64,000 nucleotides of DNA from contig NC_065577.1 of NCBI RefSeq assembly GCF_937616625.2, forward strand, positions 38,097,001-38,161,000, in the 5' to 3' direction. A program made the translations under genes and the position numbers. Positions 60,343 to 64,000 of the stretch are shown piece by piece (position 1 is the first letter of the stretch; each line of letters opens with the position of its first letter). The stretch is from Mercurialis annua. Taxonomy: Eukaryota > Streptophyta > Magnoliopsida > Malpighiales > Euphorbiaceae. The notes beneath the pieces were generated by a model. The model made no database searches. It was not told the DNA's origin and saw nothing but the letters and a program-made list of their open reading frames with translations.

Positions 60343-61803
60343 TGCCAACTCGTAGTAATCCGGAAGTCGGATGTCGATCCCACGAAGACAAGGGGTTTAA
60401 AGTGAATGAAATTGACTTTGATTTTCAATTCGGAAAGCAAAGAGTAGTTGGATTTTTGATTAAAAACAGCGGAACTAAAATTAAACAAACACTGATTAGA
60501 CTAAGAAGCAATTAAGAATTAAACGATTAATTGATTAACGGATTAAAAACGATAATTAAAAGCGCCTAAGGGTTGCTAATCATGCCATCGAGATTCCTAG
60601 GTAATAGGTCGGGTATATGGGTGTTGGTTCGGGTCGAGCCGTTCTAAAGTATCTAAATCCGCTCTCTCGAGCCGGAAATTGACGAATCGACAATTGATTA
60701 ATGAGTCGAAATCCAAATCACTCTCGCACAAGTGGATGTCGACTACAACAATCAATCCGATTAATCCGCAACTCAAACAACCGCTAAATCCCCAAATCAC
60801 TCTCGCGCATTTAGGTCTTAAGCTTATGGTTAACAAGGTCTATTCAATTAGCTTAACTCTCGTCCTCACTAATCAAACACAAATCATCAAATAAGGAGCT
60901 AACTTATTTCAAGCATTAAGATCATTGAACACAACAAAACCCTAACCCATACAACCCTAACCAATCATCTAACAATCATACATAGCAATCATAAACAACC
61001 CCTAGACTAGGAGTTTAGCTACTCATGATTAAAGTAAAAACAACAACTAAGCAATAGTAAATCATCATAATAAAAGTGAGAAAGCTTACCTCAAATAACA
61101 ATGAAGAATAATAAAGCATGAACAAGATAATGAAGATTCAATAACTAAGCTTGTATTAAAGATGAATTCAAAACCCAAAATCTGGAAATAAAAGCTTCAA
61201 AATCCTTAACAATGGAGGAATCTCCAAGAACAAGTCACACCAACTAAGGGAATAATTACTAGAGTAATAAATGTTGCTACCAAAGAGGCTTACCCTAAAA
61301 TGTGACATAAGGTGTCCTAATATAGTAAAGCCCAAAAAGGAAATAAAAAAACATCCTATTACAAGCTTGTTTGTCCAAAAGTGGAAGTGGGCCAAGAGAG
61401 CACAAGACCCAAAGCTGATTTGAAATGCTGAATTCTGGCCCTTCTCGATCGAGAAGCTTCATTAAAGTCAGCTTCTCGATCGAGAAGCTTGATGTCCAAA
61501 ATCCCTGCCGAATTTTGCTCTTCTTCTCGATCGAGAAGCAAGGTGAAATTGTGCTTCTCGATCGAGACCATGCAGGAGAGAGGCTTCTTTAATCTTTTCT
61601 TCGCCCTTTGCTTCAATCTCTCTCTCGACTTCCACATATCATCGATTCTTTGCTCTTTTGGACTCAAAACCCTTCACATACGCTTCGTTCCTCCTGAAAC
61701 AGTAAAACACGTAATAAGCGATATAATCACTCGAAACATGCAACAAAAGTCTACAAAGCGATGCGAAAGAGACTCGTAATATAGGAGTATTTTACTCCTA
61801 TCA
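60320..61803 (-). repeat. 3' LTR of the Athila-like element
   Basis: 1,484 bp with TG/CA ends on the minus strand, preceded by a purine tract GTGTGAGGAGGTT. It contains three perfect and one imperfect copies of the palindrome CTTCTCGATCGAGAAG between 61441 and 61567. Open frames within it look spurious. Confidence 0.75.
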
Positions 61804-61817
61804 AACCTCCTCACACT

Positions 61818-63469
61818 AAACCTTGCTTGTCCTCAAGCAAGAAATGCATTAAACCACAACTAACTTAGAGACATTGGCAAGGTTGAACACACATCAATAT
61901 TCATACTCCCATTACCAAATTGTACAAATGCAAATGTCTAATGTCAACAACTATAATCAATGCGAACAAATGAGTAATGCAATTTGTAATGACATAATGC
62001 GAAGGCAAAGAGAACACAATTGCATTAGTTTAACATTAATCTTGAACACTCAAGCTATCACCATCGTTTACGGGACATGCGATTATTTGGTTAAGCAACA
62101 ATGTAGGGCAAGTCATGGCAATAATCAAACATAAACAATTGTACCTAGGCATCAAAATCCTCACTAGGTATCGCTCTAACACACAAGTGTTTAGATAAAA
62201 AAAATTAAGCACACAAACACGGAATTCCCATAGGTTTGCTCATAGTCCTAAACTCCACTACTTAGCTCGGTGATCAATAATTATCTCATGGGCTTGCACG
62301 GGTTGTAACGTGGCCAAGGTCGGGGTAGATCAAAGTTGATACTTTAGGCTAAAACTTGACTTGAAACTAGTTAAAACATTGATAAGAACTTGGGCTAGCT
62401 TGGACTTTTTATATTTTTGAACTCTTTTTGAACGCTTAACTCAATCTCATGCCTTTATATTATTATTTTTTTTTTCTTTCTTTCTTTTTATATTTTTTCT
62501 CTTTTTGGATTTTTTTTCTTCTTTCCCTTGCATATTTTTATATTTTTTTTTTCTTTCTTCTTCTTTCTTAGGCACTAATTTCACTTTTAGTTCAAGTTCA
62601 CTCCTCTTTATGTTCATCAAGCTATTACCCTCTCCTCCTCACACTAGTTGTCAAGTCAAGTTGGGTGAATGAAAGTGGAAAATTAAGAAAGGGATTGTGT
62701 TGTTAGCATGGTAATATCAACAAAGGTCTAAGCTCAAAATTGGCTATCTAAAGGTTAAAGGTAGGCTTTTTAAGCGGTCTCTAGAATGGTTACACCTAAT
62801 GCCATAGTCATTTAATTATCAATCACTCAACAATGCAATTTTGAATGGACACCGAGCAAATTCTAGGAATTCCGGACAAGGCAACACTCACAAAGACAAG
62901 TAGGCTCGAAATAACTCAATATGAAAAATGTGGTGTTATGCCTATTGTTCAATCCCTATGTTTTCATGCCAATTATGCCCAAATTATGCCAACACAAATT
63001 TTTCACGATTTCGCACATCATGCAACCGTATTAAGTTTAAACCATCACATCCAAAGATTAATAACTAAAGATCAATTTAAACACTATCCCTTCACACATG
63101 TCATATCGAATTACATCCATTAAGCACGCATTTAATCAAAGTTGTTAAATCTAAACAAATGCATTATGGCAATAAGACACGAGAGATAATACATATTGAT
63201 ATGGTTCAACACGTTGCCAAGTGACTAATTCTCATTTTCGATTCATTTCACATGCTTAGTACAAGAGCTTTAGTGGAGGCGACACAACAACCTAACTAAA
63301 CTCTAGCAACTAAAATTAACAAAAATAAAACACAACATAAAGCAATAAAAGATAGAAACGAGATACAATTTCGCTACCCTCCTCAAACTATTTCTAACTT
63401 AGTCCCTTAAGCAAGAAATAAAATAAAACAAGAAATTGTAAGAGATAGGGTTAGAAAATGCAAATCTCG
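61818..63469 (-). other. 3' non-coding region of the Athila-like element
   Basis: No coding region is supported. It includes a strong pyrimidine run on the plus strand at 62458-62575 (purine-rich on the element's strand). Confidence 0.55.
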
Positions 63470-64000
63470 CTAGTCGAACGCCGGGGGTTCGGGGGATGGA
63501 GTAGGTGACGGGTAGTGGGGCCCTCCTTGGGCATTGAAGTATGCTTGCAATTTTTCCGCTTCCCTTCTTTGCCTATGACGGAGCCGCTTCATTTCATATC
63601 TAGTTTCGTTCCAAATTCTCCTTTGCTCCGCCATAAATTGGCGTTGTTCATCCTCAAAGCTACTTCCCCCATGTGAGCTAGTGGCCCATGGTTGGCCCCA
63701 TTGGGCCCCTTCTTCTTGAACCTCCGGTTCCGCCGTTGCTTTCTCTCTTCTTCTTACCGGCTCCTTTTCTCTTCTAGGTGCCGGTTGTTCTTGATCAAGC
63801 TCTTGATCACCCTCCTCGCCATGCTCTTCTTCTTCACCTTGACCTCCAAATTCCGCTTGTCTCGCCGCTTCTTGCCCGTGCGCCTTTAGCCATGGGCCGC
63901 GTTTGAAATAGGGAACAACATTCCCTTTGTGAACATACCCGGCCTTGTCAAGATGCTTGATATCAATGGAGCGAGACGGTATCGGGGTGAGTCCTTCGAA
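63470..64000 (-). CDS. Athila-type element open frame, C-terminal part, hypothetical
   Basis: On the minus strand 176 codons are open from the window edge to TAG at 63472-63470. It starts with FEGLTPIPSRSIDIKHL, then an acidic Gln/Glu-rich stretch, a basic region (RREKEPVRRREKA), a charged helical part (QFMAEQRRIWNETRYEMKRL) and a proline-rich end. The composition and place fit the poorly characterised ORF of Athila-group retrotransposons. I see no catalytic motif. The start lies outside the window. Confidence 0.55.
   Translation of the reverse strand, partial: FEGLTPIPSRSIDIKHLDKAGYVHKGNVVPYFKRGPWLKAHGQEAARQAEFGGQGEEEEHGEEGDQELDQEQPAPRREKEPVRRREKATAEPEVQEEGAQWGQPWATSSHGGSSFEDEQRQFMAEQRRIWNETRYEMKRLRHRQRREAEKLQAYFNAQGGPHYPSPTPSPEPPAFD

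Larger units (their letters stand above)
60320..64000 (-). mobile_element. Athila-like LTR retrotransposon, reverse orientation, 3' part
   Basis: Read on the minus strand it enters at 64000 with an open frame, followed by about 1.7 kb of non-coding DNA, a polypurine tract (reverse of 61804-61817) and an LTR at 61803-60320 with TGATAGGAG...TTTTTGTCA ends. The long 3' non-coding part resembles Athila-group elements. No pol motif lies inside the window, so a non-autonomous derivative is also possible. It is inserted in the gag of a Tat-type element. Confidence 0.65.

Noticed and set aside
60597..63123. Several 60-100-codon frames on both strands
   Set aside because: They fall in the LTR and 3' non-coding region of the Athila-like element and show no coding features.

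Overview
The window is nuclear DNA of a flowering plant, a eudicot. The evidence is multi-exon genes with short GT-AG introns, plant-type arginase and WAT1/UMAMIT-like transporters, plant LTR-retrotransposon lineages (Tat, Athila, copia), hAT, Mutator-like, Harbinger and Stowaway elements, and an AT-rich background. The species cannot be named from sequence alone. Gene islands alternate with heavily nested transposable elements.

Layout. (1) 1-8846 is the 3' part of a Ty3/gypsy Tat-lineage retrotransposon. It carries pol on the plus strand, an 18-bp minisatellite, a three-exon antisense gene (putative gypsy-type domain plus coiled coil) and the 3' LTR. (2) 9269-10543 is a Mutator-like element with perfect 9-bp target duplications. 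It is followed by a decayed WAT1 exon that abuts the start of a six-exon arginase gene (10843-13580, plus). (3) 14139-17438 is an intact WAT1-related transporter gene (minus), tail to tail with arginase. (4) 17.4-25.2 kb is AT-rich and holds many short inverted-repeat elements, including a Stowaway nested in a Harbinger-like element. (5) 25.26-29.4 kb is SDE3-like locus A, with a duplicated and broken 5' half. (6) 30254-41615 holds an old non-autonomous hAT. Abutting it is a 10.7-kb hAT element whose transposase gene is split by a very young non-autonomous LTR retrotransposon with 2.4-kb LTRs. (7) 42-44.5 kb has more small repeats. (8) 44.7-49.2 kb holds SDE3-like copy B (intact, 626 codons) and copy C (decayed). 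(9) 50010-56104 is a second intact WAT1-related gene (minus) that lacks one intron present in its paralogue. (10) 57.9-64 kb is three retroelements nested in one another: a copia remnant, a Tat-type LTR and gag start, and a reverse-oriented Athila-like element running off the right edge.

How it fits together. The host genes are one metabolic enzyme (arginase), two paralogous membrane transporters and three SDE3/MOV10-like proteins. The SDE3-like copies were probably a local tandem array before about 12 kb of hAT and LTR DNA landed between A and B. All three have lost the Walker A lysine and threonine, the Walker B glutamate, motif III and the whole second RecA domain. Copy B is nevertheless fully open. 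This suggests a conserved non-catalytic derivative of an RNA-silencing helicase, and it is the most interesting candidate in the window. Most of the remaining sequence is transposon biology, with several insertions datable or provable from target duplications and an internal empty site.
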